This document shows positions 1 through 13,340 of a stretch of DNA of 64,000 nucleotides, in pieces; within the stretch, counting starts at the first letter, position 1, and every line of letters starts with the position of its first letter. The notes under the pieces were generated by a model. It did no database searches and was not told the DNA's origin. It was given only the letters and a program-made list of their open reading frames with translations. Source of the stretch: Lates calcarifer (Eukaryota; Chordata; Actinopteri; Centropomidae); the NCBI RefSeq assembly GCF_001640805.2, contig NC_066850.1, positions 10,202,510 to 10,266,509 on the forward strand, given 5' to 3'. A program made the position numbers and the translations under genes.

Positions 1-2817
1 CCTTCCCCCACAACATGCTGAGACATGTACTAGTTCTTTAGTTACTTTTTTTGGAGACAGACTTCTAACTTCTAAATTAGTCCATTTTCTGTTCAAGTCT
101 AGACAGAAATGGCAAAGCAACTGTGTGGAAGGGCATCGCCAACTCTTGCTGTGTGTTAAATTGAAAGCAGGTTTTCTTGTGCCTTGAGTTTGTCTCCTGA
201 AAGATAGCTTCTTGGCTGCCATATATCTCGCAGGGGCCAAATTAGATACAAGTCTAAGATGGCTTACTCCCTCACAGTTATTTGGACCTCACTGGTGATA
301 CAGAGAGACTTCCCTCAAGGAATACGTACCTGCTACTGTATTCTGAAGACACAAACTACCTCCTCCTTACTACCTCCACCACAATGGTTATATTTTGTGG
401 CCATTTGTCTGTTGGCACAATATCTGAAAAACTGCACAGATTAGTTTGGTGGAGAGTCAGGCAGTGAGCCAGGGAACAAGTGATTAGTTTTAAGTGTGGA
501 TCCGGGGATTTTATTAAATGGACTTCCTAACATTTTGAGATAAAGCACTTGAACGTTTTTGCTGTTTTCTGATAAACCACTGCACTTATATCCTAAAAAT
601 GAACCTGTTACATGTACCCATAATTGTCGCTGTGCATAGTTTGGTTCTTATCTAGATCCTGATAAAAAATTACTCACTCAGGTTTAGACGTTTTCTATCA
701 TTTAACTAATGGAGTTTCAGCATTTACAGGCCTGTGCAACCTTGGTTGAAGTACGCTCTCTTTGAGGTTTTTTTTGGTCATTGTTTTAGCAAGAATGTTG
801 GGCTAAAATTACAGGAAGCAGCAGCTGATGATAAAACATTAAATACTATTAAATATATATATATATAACACATATATATAACACAGTTGTGCCACTAAGT
901 ATACCCCCCTGCAGGCCTGGTGTAAAGAAAACAAACTGTCGATGTGGTTGCAATGCGTATCTCTTAGTATAACATTTGTGCTTGATGATTGATAGCCTGA
1001 GAGCTGGTGAGGAAAGAAACGAAAGAGACAGAAAGATTGATAGTCCCAATCCACTCTACTGATTGCTGGCAGAAGGAGGCAAAACCGTCTCATGTACTGA
1101 AAAGTGGTAGGCATCCTATTAACAGGATCAAAGCTGCTGCATTCTAATCTGTTCCTCGACTGTGTGAAATATCTGGGGCAGGCAAGCTTCTCAAACTGCT
1201 CTTAGATCAGTTTCTGGTGACTCATCACGATGTTTGAGCCCCGAGGCGCTTCCAAAACCGAATCGATGTCAATACTATAAGCAACATTTGTTTTGTGTAG
1301 CACTACAGGGAAGCTAAAACATCTGGGGTGTGGAGAAAATGTAATACTGTATGAGTGGCCGTGTGTGGGTGTGTGTAGGTGTGGGGTAAAGACTGTGGGT
1401 TTAATCTGTCTTTCCAGACCTTAGGGAGTGTGGGTGGTACTTTTTTTTCTTGTTGGGGATTAAGCTATGCCTTGGTAAATATTCAAAGACTAGTAGAAGG
1501 CCATTCGTACTGCCTGGAGAACAGACAGTTGGCACATTCAGAACAGATGAGCAGAAATGACGCTCTTACACTATCTGGTCTCCACATTCTTCTTTTCTTC
1601 TTTGAGATGCTGTTAGAGACTGGACTCTTCTATTAACAGACAACAATTTTCTAAGGAATCAAGACAGATAACAGGGTGATAAATAGACTCAGGGCCTTCA
1701 GTGAAAACAGAATATCGAGCCAAAATGTCACCATTTGTGGAGCTGAAGATGCCTCTAATCTCGGCACGTTCTCTTATCTCTAAATTGAAACACCTCTGAG
1801 TTTTAAGCTTTCAGATATTAGTTGTATGTTTTTGGAAAGTTTATTCAGACTTCTCCCGCTCACAGCTGATTCCCAGAGCAACAAACAGCAGGGATGTGTT
1901 TGTTCCACCTGTTAATCTGTGTTGTGATCATGTCAATGTGCCGTAGCAAAGAAGTGAATTGGAAATGGTGACAGAATCTAAGATCATTCCTGAGGGATTT
2001 GAGTGTAGTGTCTGTTTTAAATATTAGTTTTTCTTTTTCACCTAATTAAATAAGTTTGACATCCCAGATTAGAGTGTGAGCTAAACTCTTACATGCTTAA
2101 CTTTTTAAAGTTTTTTTAAGTTGAATTTCAGTGGTATTCTTGTTTTAATTATCCTTTTATCTACATGTTTTCATCCTTCACACACTTCCTCTTTTCACTT
2201 TGAAAGTCAGGATTTTTTGTATTTTTCCTCAGGTTTCTCTTTTCCACTGAAGTGCAAAGTTTAAGCAAAGCAGACATTTGGCCTTCTTGCTTCCTGCCTG
2301 CAGGCTGCTTGGAATTGAACTGCTCATGGATGGATTGATAGGCTGACTCTGGAGCAATGTGGTTGCCTCTCATCATCACTGCTGCTTGTGCCCCTGTCTT
2401 CCTTCCGCAGCGCCATAATGACACACACTGAGGCTAAACGTAATTGCGCTGAATTGTGTGTTTAGCAAACTTAATCTGGCAGGGAAATATTTAAACAGAT
2501 CGCAGGGGTGAACTCACTCACACCGATGATGCCTGTTCAGCTCGTGACTTTGCATATGAGAGCTCGTGGCCAAAAACTCCAAAATTGATTCGTAACACTG
2601 GGGAAAATCATTGCTAGCAGCATGTCAGGCTCAGACATGGATTTGCTCTTTGGCTGTAATTTTCTTTTATTCTCTGAGTCTCCATGTCTTGACATTGTAC
2701 TAATCATAGGCAATACACCTCCATAATTATTAAGGCTGTATTGGTTGCTGTCAAGCTCTGCTTCTTTTCTTGATGGTTTAATGGTTCTGAATATCAGTTG
2801 TTGCTTCAGCATTTCAT
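1..2817. other. No gene seen; non-coding flank
   Basis: I see no credible exon, RNA gene or mobile element here. Open frames are under 100 codons and none resembles a known protein. The stretch holds an AT microsatellite (listed separately) and a GT-rich patch around 1361-1385. It could be intergenic or intronic to an upstream gene; nothing in the sequence decides which. Confidence 0.7.
853..880. repeat. (AT)n microsatellite, interrupted
   Basis: Alternating A/T runs at 853-867 and again at 872-880, separated by a short AACAC interruption. This is ordinary AT-dinucleotide slippage DNA. Confidence 0.9.
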
Positions 2818-3250
2818 CCTAGGTCAGTTGTTTCCAACCATTTTGGCTCGTGACCCCCTAAAACAAAACTTTATCTACTCTTCAACCCTCAGTACAGGTC
2901 TCTATGTCTATTCGTGGTGGCAGGTTGTACCAAGGAGTCATTTTTCCTTCGCAGATTGTTTCTTTAGATTATTTTTTAGGGATCCGGAGATGTGAAATCA
3001 TTGGTAGCCCTTTACTTTGTTTTTCTTAATACTTTTTCTAGAAAGAACCTTTCAATTTGGCACTAATAGAAAAACTAGAGAGGGTGTTCAATTATTGGAC
3101 CAGTGGATGGCAGCAGGTCAGATGCACAGCAGAAACCTTTATCTGCAGTCAAGCATACCATTCAACATGAAGTATGATGTTTCCAATAAATCAATCATGA
3201 ATACTTTTCAGAGAAATGTCTCTGGGATGTTGGACGAATTGGTGTGAAAG
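2818..3250 (+). repeat. Probable degenerate dispersed repeat remnant
   Basis: The segment opens with a 'TTTCCAACCATTTTGGCTCG' then 'TGACCCCCTAAAAC' motif at about 2829-2863. This resembles the 'TTCCCAACCTTTTTGGCTTG-TGACCCC' start shared by several old teleost interspersed repeats. The following 400 bases have no coding signature; an open stretch at 3017-3247 is not recognisable. The boundary to 3250 is a guess. A related-looking opening occurs on the minus strand near 43.3 kb, which supports a repeat origin. The family name is unknown to me. Confidence 0.4.
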
Positions 3251-4536
3251 AGTGTTTTAGGAGACAAAACAATATTAAGTCCAGTATCATATAACCTGTA
3301 AAGTTCAGTCACACAAGTTATTCTCATAAATTAGTCACACTTACTCCAAGCATAAGTTCCACAACAAACACTTTAATGATGGGAAACTATTACAGCGCCA
3401 TTAAGCAAAATTGATTCAGCTAATGAAGTTTTAACCAACAAAAGAAAAGGAAAGTTGATTTTTTTCTCATTTCACATTAAATGACTTGGTCTCAGATGTG
3501 GTTGCATCTCTGTGCTGAGCCACGTAAAAAGAAGAAGGGATTTCTCCGCCTAGCCAACGGCAGCCTGAGCCAAAACACCCAGATGCTTGTTTAATGCTGT
3601 GCTGGCTCACAGTCGGCTATAAATTGAACATGGGAGTATAATTCTGGCTGTCTGTTTGTTGTGTTCAAACACCGGTGAACCTTCTGCGTGCGTGGCTTCA
3701 TCAACGCTCCCCCACTTCAGAGAGGATTTTTAATTCTTCTCTCTCCCATGTTTGAAGGATGGCAACAAGCTGAACCCCCGACGCAGTTGTTCCCATGAAG
3801 GATGAGGCAGATTAAGTTTTTCTTGTCGTGTCGCTCTATCCTCTCTGTGCAGTGTCTGTTTGGACGACGTTACAAATTCTGTTTAGTTAATGTGTTACTT
3901 CACCATTAGCACTGCGTCAAAGTAGGTTTGCAGTAGAGTTGCTAGGTAACAAAGCGCCTCCTAAGACTGTGCTGTTATTTCTGAAAACTACGTCAGGTTT
4001 TTCACACCTCCAAGAATAAATGCTGTGCTCACAAGCTGCTTTGTTAGACAGATAAGATGAGGAGCCTTGCCAAAGTAAAGCTAAAATACCATCATATCTG
4101 ATCTATTAGAACTTCAGGGGAAGCAGAAGAAGTTTAATTAATCCTCAAACATGCTGAAAATTCTGTCAATCTAGGAAAAGAACAGAAGCAAACATTTTTC
4201 AGCAAGACAAGAGTTTATGTTCAGCCATAAAGACAGTGTATTTCGCTCTTCTCAGCAGCTCTGTGAGCATAAAAAACGCCTGGAAGATGCCAGTTCTTGG
4301 AAAATATCTGAATTATTTTAAGAGCAAAATGACACATGTACCGCAATTATTCAAAAATGATGTGAATGGCACATGAGATGTGAGCAGGAGCCTAAACAAA
4401 TTCCAGAGTGCTTTTACCTCGGAGCATAAAAGCACCAAAGCCTCCATGAGTCCCACTGGAGTAACTGTCACAACAGGGGGTCGACCTGACACTGTCTTCC
4501 TTCTTTCAGACTGGCCTTCTCTACAGATTGCCAAAC

Positions 4537-4552
4537 TTTTTTTTTTTTTTTT
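4537..4552. repeat. Poly-T tract (T16)
   Basis: Sixteen uninterrupted T residues. No target-site duplication or SINE body was recognised next to it, so it is recorded only as a homopolymer. Confidence 0.9.
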
Positions 4553-5296
4553 AACACCACCTAGCTAATCCTATCTTTTAAAATCATCCTGAAAAATGAA
4601 GAAAATGACAGCGTTTACAGATATTTTTTGGCAGCATCCAAGCACACCTCATCTCCTGGCACTCCGAAGATGAAAAGGCCGCAGGCGTTTTTCAGGGCAT
4701 CTTCTCTTGGTAATAGCAGCAAGGCAGCAGGAGCAAATGAAAGTCCAGTTGGTTCCTCAAAGGCAAGAAAGAGGAGCTAGAGTCAATGAACCCCTTGCCC
4801 CTAGAGTCAAGCTTTTTACAGACCCTAGACCAGCTTTGATCCTCTACTGGAAAGCCCAGGCTGGAGAGGTGCATTAAATACACTTAGGTGGCAATCTTTT
4901 TCTAATGCTAATGCATTAGGTTTCATTCTCAGCGCATTGCTTATATTAAAAAAATGTGTAAAGGTTGAATACATGAAAGTCTAATCTCTACAGATAGGCA
5001 TCTCTCTGACTTTTGGAGTATATATGTTCCATTCAGTATACTGTATGAAATATGAGCTTTGAGATATTCAAAGAATGAAACTCTTGTGATCTTTAGTTCT
5101 TCAACTAAAATAGTGTTGGTTTTATTACAGAGATCACTCTCACTTATAAAGAAGGTCATTCAATTAAAGCTTCTTATTATGTGATATGGCAGTGCATTAT
5201 AAGTGCAGCAAACATACAGTATGTAATGTTAATAATTACTCTTCAGGTGATGCATTTTAGATACTGACACAGAAGATGAAAGATGCTGTAAAGATG

Positions 5297-5316
5297 CCCC
5301 CCCCCCCCCCCCCCCC
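5297..5316. repeat. Poly-C tract (C20)
   Basis: Twenty consecutive C residues flanked by GATG and GTTCTG. Long C runs are slippage-prone and error-prone in sequencing, so the exact length may be unreliable. Confidence 0.9.
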
Positions 5317-8300
5317 GTTCTGACAGTTGTTGTTCTAAACATGGGCAAGGATTGCTACCCTTCATGTGTTTTGAAAAATGTCAGAAAAGGAGACAGGAAG
5401 GATAGACAGTGGCTTTTATAAATCAGCAAATGGATTTAACCATTTATGCTCTCACAATACTCCGCTACAAAAACACTACTAGTGGCTGACATTACACAGG
5501 AGCATCTGGTTCTTGTGCTGCTGTCACCATGGAGACGACCCCCCTCTGGCCTAGTTTAGTTCGCCTGCCCTCCCTAGCACATAAACATGAATGCAGTTCA
5601 TGTTGCTCCGCACAGAGCAGACACACCTGCTCTGACATTAAGATTTACATTATGCTACGATAAACCTGAGAAGGGTAGAATTCATGATCTCTCAGACATC
5701 ACTTAGTCATTCTGACATATATTGTAATCTAGTGAGGAAAGAGACTCACGTTGCAAGATTATTCATACATTATGTGCAGTGTACATGAAGGTCAGGAGAA
5801 AGTTGTTTATGTAGAATCTTACATGCAATTGAAATGTAAAATGCTTTAGACTGATACAGTAAAATAAAAATTAAATAGGAAAGTGAACAGAATGAAAGAA
5901 AACTACAAAACTGTAGCCATGTCATCTATCATAGCCCCAAATCTCAAAATTGTGCATGAAAAAAGTGCATGAAAATGTAAGAATAACAACATTTTATCAT
6001 GTATACATGTAGTATGGGCTTCATATTGTAGGTTATTCTGTATGTATATCATGCTTAAGGGTTTGTGACATGCTTTTGAGAAAAATTGTACAAACGGGAC
6101 CAGAATTAAATGTAAAGAACCAAACTGATATTTTTATTGCCTGTAGGTGACATGCTTTCATTTCCAGGCTGTGCAGTATGCTGCATACAAAAAACATTGC
6201 AGAGGCAATAAGTGGCTTTTTATGGGTCATCGTTTGGGTTTCTTATAGGGGCATGCCTTTAATCTCCTGCTGTTTCATGTAGACTTTCTCTGTATTCTTG
6301 TAAAGCTACTGAATATCTTGAGTGAAGTGGTACTAGTCTTGTTTATCCTAGATCTCCACATCCATCTCCAGTCTCTTTTTATGATATATCCACCTTCCCT
6401 ACTCATATATTGTGACCATTTAGGGTCCCTAGATACTGTGTAATGCTTCAGGCATGTGTATGAATAACAATCATACCACAGGTAGCTGTAACAGCATTGG
6501 ACAAACCAGTGTGGGAAATGACAGAGAGAGATAGGAATCAGCCATCCTTGGTCAAGATGGAGCCCGCTCTCAAATGGCGGCCTGCCAGCCAAGCGCACAG
6601 CTATCTCTCTTGCTCCAGGAATTGCACGGCAAACCAGACACAAGTCGACATCCATCATGATCATATGTGACCTAAACTGGTCTAGTCCATGAACAATGTG
6701 TATATAGAGTGAACGCTACAGATGTAGTGACACAGTAAACATTGCTTGACCAAGCATTGGCTCGTATAGCAGCATGTATCTACCACATGGGAATATTCAC
6801 TGGTTTGAGAAACAAGATTGTTGTATTGTATCACAATTGTTGCATCAGTAGACTTGAACCTTTGACTTTGTTTGTTTGGAGGATTAGAAAATGTCCATAA
6901 CCAGTCACAAAACTGGCACATATTTACTGTCTGTTTGGAAGACACTGTTAGTCCTTACAGTATCTAAGTAGGTGCGTGAATAAGGTGCATAATAATAATA
7001 ATGACATCTTTCAATATTTTTCCCTACAATATTGACTTCCGAAACTATTTTACCATATGGTTGAAGATAGGCAACTTGTTTAAGGTTAGGAAAATATTGT
7101 TGTCTTGGTAAAACTCACCATCTTCCCAACCTTAAAACATAAGTCTGGTGATATTCTATGTCACCAAAACTAAGCAACTTTATACTACTGTCTGTGTAGC
7201 CTAATAGTTTATTTCTCTGTACTGCAGAACCTGATTGTTTTCCAAATACTATTAAAAACACATCAGTGAGCAACATTGTTCTACTGGGTGCCATATTTCC
7301 TCATCATCAAGAACACGGGAGCTGTAGTTTGAATCAATCCCACATACACCAACCTTCTGCTGTGAATATTCACTGTAGACTTCTGAACATGTGTTTATCC
7401 ATGACTGAAAAGTGTCCCCAGCAATTATAGACAACAGTGTCCAACTGTTTTAAAGAATGACTGAGCATTCTTGTAAAAACGAAATGTGTATTTTATACCA
7501 TTTTTAAAGATTTATGTTCACTTGAAACCAATGGGCATTGAAGCACAGACAGACAGTTGGCATTGATAGAAAATATATTTGCTGGTTTTCGTATTAATGT
7601 GGGATATGTCAACTTACATTTGAGGACAGATATTTGTTTAAAATATAGAATAATGCCAGCCTCATTCTTTAAAGTTAGCATCAAAGTTGTGAGATTTTTA
7701 TGCCCAGTCATCCACTCCCAGTCTCCTTCCTGTGACTCTTCACTGCAGTATCAGAACGCACCACTACCTGTATTGGAAGACAATTAGAATATAATTTGTA
7801 AGAGACAGGTTCACAGAGAGATACAGACGGCTGAAATACACCAAAACTCTTCTTTGTCGTACAGAATTGAGCTTATTTTAGCAGGTCGTTTTAAGGGCAG
7901 AGCTATAAAGAAATTAATAAACACAGATAAGATAACAAACAGTTCATAAGAAGTCATAATGGCTGTCACTCTACAGCGACCTGAGAAGCAGTAGTTATTT
8001 GAGAACCGGGTTTACAGAAACTCTGTATCAGAGTCTTCTTTTCATTGCAACAGACACCTGAGAGCTGCATCTCATCTCCAAAGTTTCTTCTCCTCACTGA
8101 CAGTGAGTCACCCCCAAAGTACCTTGACACAGGGAGTAAACAAGCCTGCCTCTGTTCATCAAGGTAATCTTGTTTGCTCAGAGGGCAGTGTCTGTGTGGG
8201 ACAGCACGCTGCCACAGGGATAAAGGCCCACGCTGGAGATATTGTGATCACTGTTTTCATGTCTTTAAAGGAGATGGGCTGGAGTGGCCTTGCAGCTTGG

Positions 8301-8322
8301 CATGTGTGCACACAAATCTGTG

Positions 8323-8330
8323 TGACGTCA
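8323..8330. promoter_or_regulatory. CRE-like octamer TGACGTCA
   Basis: This is a perfect palindromic full CRE, the CREB/ATF binding octamer. It lies in non-coding sequence with no promoter features around it. An isolated 8-bp match can be chance; a second full CRE occurs at 15594-15601. Confidence 0.3.
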
Positions 8331-11300
8331 GTGGAGATGAAGGGAGGCCCACAAAGCTGCATTGCAAAAACTGCGGGTGGCACAAGTGAAGAAACTGCAC
8401 AGGCAGACACAATAAAATGAAAATATTTTCAAATGCTTCTTCAGAGAGGACCACAGTTCAGCCTCTGACTGCTCCGTTAACATTTAGAATAGCCTAACAT
8501 ATGTACAGCAATTACTTACCTCTTTATAAAAACTAACCCAAGCCTGTTATAATTTCAAATCTCTGCCTCCAGTGATCTCTGGGGTGATCTCTGAGGGTTC
8601 ATAATTACTCTCTCAGTGAGCAGCCATCAAAAGCACAGGGAGAGGACTGCAGTTGTGTCACATCAGAATAACTCATCCACCAATCCCACAGCTGCTACAG
8701 AGCTTGCATTTTACCCAGGTGTGGCTCTTCTCCATCCAAGACTTGATTCAAGCTCTTTGGCATGAAGAATGGCAGGTGGGGTGTTGCGACAGTGGGTGGG
8801 GGGTAAGAGACGCTTGGGAATACTGAGTGAGTTTTCCTTGCAAAAATAGAACTGTAAAAAAAAAAAATATAAAACACAAGTCTCAGTCTCAAGTTACAGC
8901 TTTACTGGGTGTCATGTGTTTTTTCTTTTATTTCTTATTCGTTCCACTGTCGGGTGTCAATCTCGGCACCTTGTAACATTTATAGTTTGCTGTCATTCGA
9001 TATTTTCAGCAAATGGAGCGCAGCGCTGAATAAAACGTTATTATGGACAACAGAACAACGCTTCTGGATGACAGCAAAGGGTGAGAGACTGCATATCGCA
9101 GATAGACAGGAGGAAGATCTCAAGAAAATGAGGAGAAATGGGACGACAGCGTACAGTGTCTCTAAATTGTATAAGTGTCAGATGTCTTATTTCACAACAT
9201 TACATTCTTCAGCACCAGATAAATCCAGTCCTCTCTTTTAAAAAGATTGGATGTTGAACCTCAGGTATTAAATTTAAGGCAGGAGGTACATGTAGCAGTT
9301 AGATTAAGCAACATAGAGGCAGAGCTTTGAAATTTTAGATTCAAATATCTTCACTGTTTGACCAGTGGAAGCATCTTCCCTGGAGCAGATGGTGAGCCTG
9401 GTGGAGACCTATGCGCATAGAGATTTGCCTTATGTAGATGTGCTACACAGCGGAGCACGGTTGTTGTGAGGCATGCTGGGAAACAGTTGCCAAGCACTTC
9501 AGTGGCATTCTGTAGTAGGAGACACATGGTTAGTATGCTGAAGCACAAAGGATCTAGTAATTCCCCCCTCGTTGATTCACAAATATATTTTCAGTCTTAA
9601 AGGTTTTCTTTTTTAGCAAAAATAATTTTCCCTCTTTGATTTTGTTCCGGAATACAGTACATTAAATTTTGAGAGTTCCTCTTTGACATTAAGCTTGTCC
9701 TTGGCTCACATAGTTGTTTAATAACACTGAAGCCTTATGCCTTAAGCTATAAGCTAATAAAGCTGAAAGTTTCTAATACTGAGTAAAATTTAAGTCTTCT
9801 ATATTATATAATGCATCTTCTGCTGCCTGCATAGCACAGAATATAATACATTATTAAGCAATATACACTCTACTTATATTTCTTTTGCAGGAAAAGAAAT
9901 CTAATTGAATTGAGAGGGGAAGCTTTAAAGGAGGTACATAGTATTTTCTTACATGGTTTGTAAATGGGCAAACCATACAGCTCATTATTTTAAAGTAGCT
10001 CCACCTTTCAAATCTTTTTCCTGTTGTTTTTAACCATGTTAGCTGTGTTGGTGGTGTTTTTTAAGATACTGATGAGACATGAAATACAAACCAGGAAGTC
10101 CAGTTTGAGTAACAGATCAATGCTTATCAGATGCCAAAGTATTGCACAGAGGCAGCAGCTAATTTACCTTCTGTCTTGGCGATCAAGAAGTAACAGTAGA
10201 AATAGTAGAAATAGGGTGTTATAAATAACACATAGCAGGAAATGTCTGGGTTCGTTTTTTTTTTACCCAATGACCCTGCATTGTTTTGGCCAGACCTCTC
10301 TTGCTGTGATGACTTCATCCAAATAAATGAAAGAGTTGTGTTTTTTGGGCTTGAGTGGGTCTGAACATGGTTTAACCATGTTAGTCAATACAGCCTCTGT
10401 CAGCTACTGAGGTTTAGCGTTACAGCCACCACAATCAAACCACAGCAAAACATGCATGAAGATACACAGAAAAAAAGCACATTCTGGTGTTTTTAAATCA
10501 CACCAACTTCAAGTGTGGAAAGTGGCGCACATATTCTTTTTGTGTCTCCACATCATTTATACATCTGGACCCAGCTGACATATCTGGGGCTTTGCTTTCT
10601 GCCTCGCTGCCTGTCAGAGTGGAGAAACACTCTTTTGATTGGCAGGTTAAACTCTTCAAGGTCAGCTTGCTCTACAGCTCACCCTCTCAGTGTAGATTAC
10701 TGTGGTAATATCTCTCCTGTTGAGTGTCTCCCACCCCCCCACCCCCATGACTGCCTCTACGTCTGCACTCAGATCTAAAGATTGTGTCCTTGCCTCCTCA
10801 TCATGTCGTTACATAAGCTACTACACAGGTTTGCTGAGCATGGAGATTGTGCTGTATGTTACATTCTCCATATCTGGGGTGCTGTGAGAGAAATGAATGT
10901 CATTCCTGCTAATGATATCAGTAGGCTGGATTGGAGAGGGGGAATGGGATGTGGTTGCATGATTGAGGTTTGACTCTGCAAGATTCTTCTTAGTGTGTGC
11001 TTAAAGTAAATAAACGCTAGAAGCTGGCTGGCTGGATGAAATGATGGTAAATCTACTGAGAAAATGTGTCACTTGTATGTGTGGATGATGGAAATAAGAG
11101 CTATAGTTTTATTATTACTATCTTATCAAAAAACACAGAACAGACAAACCTTAAGCACAAAGGTCAGTGGGTCTTTTATGTCCATGATTGTCCTTTAAGA
11201 TCATAGAGAGCCTCATGGTCCATGACTCAGACTCCTGTAAATCTAAAATACTTTTGTGAAAGGTATGATATTTCACTCAGTTATAACCAATGGTCCATTC

Positions 11301-12930
11301 TGCCATCCAGCCCTGCCATTGAGGGAAATAATACAAAGGTCTTCAAAACAAATAATATGTAGTAAAGAAATCATTTCAGAGTCAGAGAAAAAGTCAGTTG
11401 TTCCATAACATAAATTTTCGGAACAATTTTCGATCCATTCAGGGATTGTTGGTGACTCTTTACTCAGCCATTTCCAGGTTACTGCTTTTTTACTCGCTGT
11501 TTGAAGTATTAGTAACAAATATCTGTCATGCTTTTTGAGCCTAGTTGATACATTTCCTAAATAAATAACACAAGAATCAAAATCGATATCTGGCCTGATT
11601 ATTCACCTTATCTCTGCTGCCGCTTCTAACCAGTAAAAAGTTTTAGAGCATTCTCCAAAAAATATAAAAATGACCAAAAGACTCCAACACTGAACATGTT
11701 CAGGTTTGGTCAGACTCAATCCTTACCCTCCAGTAGTTTAAACCTTTATTGGAGGAGATTATACAATATGAAGTGGCATTTCTTTTAGTTTTTTAAAATT
11801 CTATGTAGAGAGCTATAGTCTTATCCATCCAGTGAGATGTAAGACAGAGACAGTGAGGTGGCCAGATACCTCTAAACAGAAAGATACTTAGAGGAAGAAT
11901 AGTTACAATGAGTCCCAGTATTTTGTGGTAAGAAAGTGGTAAAAAGTGATGAGCAGAAGGATTGGAGGAGCTAATGTGAAAACACAGCAGGAAACAGGAA
12001 CTTGTGTTCTATGAAGCCTTACAAAAGAACTTGTGCAGATGGCTGTTGAAAGTCACAAAGGTAAATACTCAGTCGCTAGCGACTAATATCACAATGACAT
12101 GCTCATTGTGTTCCGATCATGCTATTTGTTATGCATGCATATTTAGCAGCGCATTTCAAAATGATGACGCATCACTGATTTGTGCACACAATTGTAATGG
12201 GCCTTGCTGTCACCACAGCTTGCACTCTCTCTGTATGTGATTTACATGTGAGAACAAGTGGTCCTTCAGTTCCAAACATGTAGCCAATATACAACCAATA
12301 TACTGTATGTTGTTATTAGGAAGGGGCTGCACACGTTACCAGCCACAAATGCAAGCACAAAATGTTCCTGTGGTTTGTAAGTAAATGCACAGTAGAAATC
12401 CTTCTCAAATAAAAAAAATGCTGCACTTAGTTGACAGTTGACACTATTATTATATTAAATGCTATGAATGCAACTTGAACATCACTGAATTCCAATGTTA
12501 TTATAACCTAAACTATTATGAACTACCATGTGTTTCATAATAGTGGGTATAAATTTAAGCTAATATTCTGATGTGACTGTCTATAGGCAGTCTACCATAA
12601 GGCATTTGAATATGTTTGAATGTGCCTAGGGCAATGTAAAATAGAATTTATTTACCTTTTCACTTTCCATCATAGTTTTGTATTCTGATAAGGCATGACA
12701 GGTGCATTGAATTGTGAACGAATGCGCTGTCTGGAAATACTTTTCCTTTATACTGCCGCCAAGTAGAGGTAATGGCTTTTAATCTGTGCATCAGTTGGCC
12801 GGTAAATACACTTTTCACAGTATGAGGGGGAGAATGAGCAGCAATCATCAGCAGTCGTACCACATTCACACAGCTACAGCACAAAGTGGTGCTGATAGTT
12901 TCATCTCCTCCTGTGTTTGCCGAATATTTT

Positions 12931-13340
12931 TCACCAAGTAGTGGTTGGGCCTTAGGACAAGATTTGGTTTAGAGGTGGAATCTTTTACAACCGGCCCGAT
13001 TGCCATGACATTTAGTTTGGTTTGCAGGATATTCGATGGTCCCCAGAGGATGATTCATGATAATTTTGGTAACCTCTTGACCTTTTATCTTGCAACATCC
13101 TTTCCAACAAGGTATCAAATAAACCAATGGCCAAATTTCTACTAAATTTATTGTGGATATTCTTAGTCCTCACATAGTGATTCATATTGGTTTTGGGGAC
13201 CTACTGACCTTTTCCCTTTTACTGACCTTGACTTTTTCCACAGAAGAAATCCAATAGATTGTTATTACATTTATTGGACACTTTCATGCTCCCCAGAGGA
13301 TCAACTTTTTCCCATTTTTGCCATTTTATTTTACCTAATA
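12931..13340 (+). repeat. Three degenerate ~125-bp tandem units of a teleost repeat
   Basis: The same layout recurs three times. Each unit has a '(G)ATTGCCATGACATTT'-like or 'CCAATGGCCAAATTT'-like stretch, then 'GGTCCCCAGAGGATGA' or its diverged form, then 'TTTTGGTAACCTCTTGACC' or 'TTTTGGGGACCTACTGACC'. The equivalent of CCCCAGAGGA starts near 13041, 13168 and 13291, giving a period of about 123-127 bases. The wording matches an abundant percomorph repeat whose units read 'GGATTGCCATGAAATTTGGTACAG' (split here as known from memory) followed by 'CATGGTCCCCAGAGGATGA'. Copies are old and have no coding capacity. Confidence 0.6.

Larger units (their letters stand above)
3251..12930. other. No gene seen; long non-coding stretch
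   Basis: There are almost 10 kb without a supported exon. It contains a T16 tract (4537-4552), a C20 tract (5297-5316), a perfect 12-bp palindrome CATGTATACATG (5998-6009) and a short (AAT)n near 6990. A consensus CRE octamer lies at 8323-8330. The longest open frame (minus strand, 6275-6664) is 129 codons, shows no recognisable domain and is compositionally unremarkable. Poorly defined old repeats may exist around 7.05-7.2 kb, but I cannot assign a family. Confidence 0.65.

Noticed and set aside
6275..6664. 129-codon minus-strand open stretch
   Set aside because: No recognisable domain; no flanking exon signals.
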